From an uncultured Burkholderiales bacterium (lineage in GTDB: Bacteria; Pseudomonadota; Gammaproteobacteria; Burkholderiales; Thiobacillaceae), in contig CALAMX010000070.1 in assembly GCA_937925755.1 (NCBI GenBank), positions 1 through 7,143 on the forward strand: 7,143 nt of DNA. The letters are read 5' to 3'. A program made the translations under genes and the position numbers. Position 1 is the stretch's first letter. Each line of letters opens with the position of its first letter. The notes beneath the pieces were generated by a model. That model was not told where the DNA came from, made no database searches, and saw only the letters and a program-made list of their open reading frames with translations. Shown piece by piece: positions 5,182-7,143 of this stretch.

Positions 5182-6804
5182 ATGGACGTGAACCTACCGC
5201 TCAAAACACGCCCCCTGTTGCTTTCCCTGCTCGTCCCGCTCGCGCTGTCCGCCTGTGCGACGCGGGAATACGTGCAGCAGGAGGTCGGCGGCGTCAACAA
5301 GCGCATCGACGAGCTGTCGGCCATGGTCGCAAGTGCCAGCCAACGCATCGATGCCAACGCCACCCGTCTAGGCCAGGCCGAGGGCCGCCTCAGCAATACC
5401 GAGCAGGTGGCCGCTTTCCTCAGCCGTCGAGTGGAGCAGGCCCAAAGCGGCCTGGCCGAGGCCGGCAAACGCATCGAGTTGCTTGCCGGGCGCCTTGATG
5501 AGGTAGATCGCCGCATCGGCGAGAATCGCACCGAGATCGACCGGGCACAGCAGCGTCTCGATGTGGTCGAGACCCGTCTCGGCGCGGCGGATGCCCACAT
5601 CGAGCGGAGCGAGGCGCGTCTCGGTCAGGCCGAGAGCAGTCTGAACCAGCTGCATGCGACCCTCAAGGAACAGCCACGTATCGCTGCTAGCGAGCCTTCC
5701 GAGCCTTCCGTACCAACGCTAACCACCCCCCAGGAACAGGCATCTGCGTCCACCTCTATCCACAAGGAGCTGCGAGCTGCAGAGCCAGATCACCGGCTGG
5801 AGGCGATCTCCACCTGGATCATGACTGCACACGAGCGTATCGAGAACCACAGCCGTGCCATCGAGGTCGTCGGCGTGCGCCTGGGCAACCTCGAGCAGGG
5901 CCTGGCTGACACCAACCGCCGGCTCGGTGAGGCCGAAACACGGGTGGTCGGCGTGAATCAAAGGCTCGACGAGGGCGCCAACCGTTTGACCAGTGCCGAG
6001 CGCCGCATCGACCTCAACGCCAACGCCATCGCCGAGACCGGGGCACGTCTGGATCGTCTCGAGACGCGCCTGGATCAGAGCGAGGGTCGGCTCACCACCC
6101 AAGAACAAGGGCTCACGCAGACACAAAGCCAGCTCACCTCGCTGGCCCAAGGCACGCAAACGCAGATGGGTGCGCTCGACCAACGTCTGAGCAGTCAGGA
6201 AGCAACGCTTACCGAAACGATCAGCCGCATCGAACGAACGGACGAACGCCTGACACGTACGGCATCACGCCTGGACGAACTCTCCACCGCACACGAGCAG
6301 GCTGTCAGCCGCCTGAGTGAAGTGCAAATCGCCCAACAGCAACAGGCCGAGCGTCTGGGCAGGAGCGAGACGGAGATCGCCCGGCTCTCGCAGACGGCGC
6401 GCGAAGCCCTCGAACGCGCAATCGCCGCTGGGAAACTCGCCGAGGGCAAACTGATCTATGAAACGGCCTTGAGCGAGACCTTTCTCGGCTTCCGTCTGAA
6501 CCAAGCCCGCCTCTCCGCCGAGGCCAAACAGGCCCTGAAGGCCCTGGCCGAGAAACTGAAGGCCGAAAACCAAAACGTCTACATCGAGATCCAGGGCCAT
6601 ACCGATAATACTGGTCCGGCGGATTTCAACGACCGGCTGGGCCTGCAGCGAGCCACGGTGGTGCGCGACTTCCTACACGAAAACGGTATACCTATGCATC
6701 GCCTTGCGGTGATCTCCTACGGCCCACGCCTGCCGGCAGCGAGCAATGCCACGCGCGAGGGCCGCAGCCAAAACCGCCGGGTGGTGTTGGTGGTGCTGAA
6801 GTAA
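5182..6804 (+). CDS. OmpA-family peptidoglycan-binding lipoprotein with long coiled coils
   Basis: A 540-residue envelope protein. Residues 1-24 are a lipoprotein signal peptide with lipobox LSAC, so C25 should be lipidated and anchor it in the outer membrane. Residues about 35-163 are a first coiled coil in clean seven-residue steps (RLDEVDR, RIGENRT, EIDRAQQ, RLDVVET, RLGAADA and so on). A Pro/Ser/Thr-rich linker covers about 165-195. A second, longer coiled coil runs about 205-420 with the same RL/RI-first heptads. The C-terminal OmpA domain (about 428-540) has GHTDNTG (472-478). D475 and R490 match the Asp/Arg pair that grips diaminopimelate in OmpA, and NRRVVLVVLK closes the fold. It probably ties outer membrane to cell wall across a long spacer. 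No operon partner is visible; a tRNA gene converges on it 34 bp after its stop. Confidence 0.92.
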   Translation: MDVNLPLKTRPLLLSLLVPLALSACATREYVQQEVGGVNKRIDELSAMVASASQRIDANATRLGQAEGRLSNTEQVAAFLSRRVEQAQSGLAEAGKRIELLAGRLDEVDRRIGENRTEIDRAQQRLDVVETRLGAADAHIERSEARLGQAESSLNQLHATLKEQPRIAASEPSEPSVPTLTTPQEQASASTSIHKELRAAEPDHRLEAISTWIMTAHERIENHSRAIEVVGVRLGNLEQGLADTNRRLGEAETRVVGVNQRLDEGANRLTSAERRIDLNANAIAETGARLDRLETRLDQSEGRLTTQEQGLTQTQSQLTSLAQGTQTQMGALDQRLSSQEATLTETISRIERTDERLTRTASRLDELSTAHEQAVSRLSEVQIAQQQQAERLGRSETEIARLSQTAREALERAIAAGKLAEGKLIYETALSETFLGFRLNQARLSAEAKQALKALAEKLKAENQNVYIEIQGHTDNTGPADFNDRLGLQRATVVRDFLHENGIPMHRLAVISYGPRLPAASNATREGRSQNRRVVLVVLK

Positions 6805-6838
6805 CTAAAGGGGCGCATTGCCCACGGCGGGGAATGGA

Positions 6839-6926
6839 TGGCGGAGGCGGTGAGATTCGAACTCACGAACGCTTGCGCGTTGCCGGTTTTCAAGACCGGT
6901 GCCTTAAACCACTCGGCCACGCCTCC
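6839..6926 (-). tRNA. tRNA-Ser (anticodon UGA)
   Basis: An 88-base class II tRNA including an encoded 3' CCA (6839-6841). The acceptor stem GGAGGCG (6920-6926) pairs with CGCCTCC (6843-6849). The D arm contains GCCGAGTGGTTTAAGGC. The anticodon stem CCGGT/ACCGG encloses loop CTTGAAA with anticodon TGA (6890-6892 on the plus strand), reading UCA and related Ser codons. A long 16-base variable region holds a short stem (ACGC/GCGT), and the T arm GTGAG/CTCAC encloses TTCGAAT. The discriminator base is G, as usual for serine. It converges on the OmpA-family gene. Its upstream side is occupied by double-hairpin repeats and by a partial copy of itself. Confidence 0.97.
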
Positions 6927-6942
6927 GTTGAGCACTGCACGT

Positions 6943-7006
6943 TGCCGGTTTTAGTTCCGGCACGCCCGCTGACGCGGGCTTAACATTCGCTGCGCGAATG
7001 TTAGCC
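6943..7006 (+). repeat. Double-hairpin repeat unit next to the tRNA
   Basis: This is the same family and orientation as the 4036-4305 array: GTTTTAGTTCCGGC at 6948-6961 matches GTTTTGGCTCCGGC there. It is followed by hairpin GCCCGC-TGAC-GCGGGC (6964-6979) and hairpin TAACATTCGC-TGC-GCGAATGTTA (6981-7003), then GCC. An extra stem, TGCCGG/CCGGCA (6943-6948 with 6957-6962), encloses its start. Stem bases differ from the other locus while pairing is kept. Confidence 0.88.
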
Positions 7007-7013
7007 TACACTG

Positions 7014-7035
7014 CCATGCCGCGTACGCGGCATGG
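7014..7035. repeat. Perfect 22-bp palindrome at the duplication junction
   Basis: The half-site CCATGCCGCGT is followed at once by its exact reverse complement, with no loop. The palindrome ends at 7035, the base before the second copy of the tRNA half begins. Confidence 0.9.
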
Positions 7036-7072
7036 TCAAGACCGGTGCCTTAAACCACTCGGCCACGCCTCC
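7036..7072 (-). pseudogene. Partial tRNA-Ser copy: 5' half ending at the anticodon
   Basis: These 37 bases are identical to the first 37 bases of the tRNA-Ser(UGA) gene, from the acceptor 5' strand through the D arm and the last anticodon base. The rest of the tRNA is missing and is replaced by the 22-bp palindrome. It cannot fold as a tRNA. It lies in the same orientation upstream of the intact gene. Confidence 0.93.
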
Positions 7073-7088
7073 GTTGAGCACTGCACGT

Positions 7089-7143
7089 TGCCGGTTTTAG
7101 TTCCGGCACGCCCGCTGACGCGGGCTTAACATTCGCTGCGCGA
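7089..7143 (+). repeat. Double-hairpin repeat, second tandem copy, cut by the window end
   Basis: This is the exact 146-bp-shifted copy of the unit at 6943. The first two stems are complete, while the TTAAC hairpin is cut near the end of its loop side by the window edge. Confidence 0.88.

Larger units (their letters stand above)
6890..7143. repeat. 146-bp tandem duplication containing the 5' half of tRNA-Ser
   Basis: The sequence starting at 6890 recurs from 7036 with no difference over all 108 bases that can be compared before the window ends (6890-6997 against 7036-7143). The bases before the two start points differ. The repeat unit is 146 bp. It holds 37 bases of the tRNA gene, the tRNA upstream flank, three hairpins and a 22-bp palindrome. 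Confidence 0.95.

Noticed and set aside
6811..6823. Possible terminator of tRNA-Ser on the minus strand (GGGC/GCCC hairpin followed by CTTTAGTT)
   Set aside because: The stem is only 4 bp and the T-run is broken, so it is too weak to call.

Overview
The window is GC-rich bacterial DNA (roughly 60-65% GC by eye). It is densely packed with short intergenic gaps and looks proteobacterial. The best taxonomic hints are the cytochrome b561 / SHP-like / dihaem cytochrome c set, a group II truncated haemoglobin and an OmpA-type lipoprotein. Together these fit a Gram-negative gamma- or betaproteobacterium with respiratory or phototrophic/sulfur-type metabolism. I cannot place it more finely.

Layout. 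Positions 14-223 (-) hold a coding-looking 69-residue Gly-rich then His/Lys-rich tail without its own start, directly in frame behind the stop of a metallo-beta-lactamase-fold hydrolase (224-1186, -). Divergent from that, only 35 bp away, is a small MJ1316/DUF504 RNA-repair-type domain protein (1222-1512, +), followed by an exported dienelactone-hydrolase-family enzyme (1605-2402, +). A hairpin at 2404-2429 separates this convergently from a three-gene minus-strand operon running from right to left: cytochrome b561 (3363-3977), SHP/DUF1924 monohaem cytochrome c (2962-3366, ATGA overlap) and DHC-type dihaem cytochrome c (2432-2950). This is a known co-inherited electron-transfer set in which SHP binds O2/NO-type ligands.

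Positions 3978-4541 carry no gene. They hold a tandem array of ~70-bp double-hairpin repeats (about 4036-4305), then an AT-rich stretch that probably carries the promoter of a group II truncated haemoglobin (4542-4922, +). After a 259-bp gap with nothing decisive comes a large OmpA-family lipoprotein with very long heptad coiled coils (5182-6804, +). A tRNA-Ser(UGA) gene lies convergent to it (6839-6926, -).

The right edge is the most unusual part. The same double-hairpin repeat recurs just upstream of the tRNA, inside a 146-bp tandem duplication. That duplication copies exactly the 5' half of the tRNA, through the last anticodon base, and its junction abuts a perfect 22-bp palindrome.

The functional theme of the centre is haem proteins: membrane cytochrome b to soluble c-type cytochromes, with a truncated globin next door. 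A shared role in O2/NO handling is plausible but inferred. No defence system, CRISPR array or transposase gene is visible.
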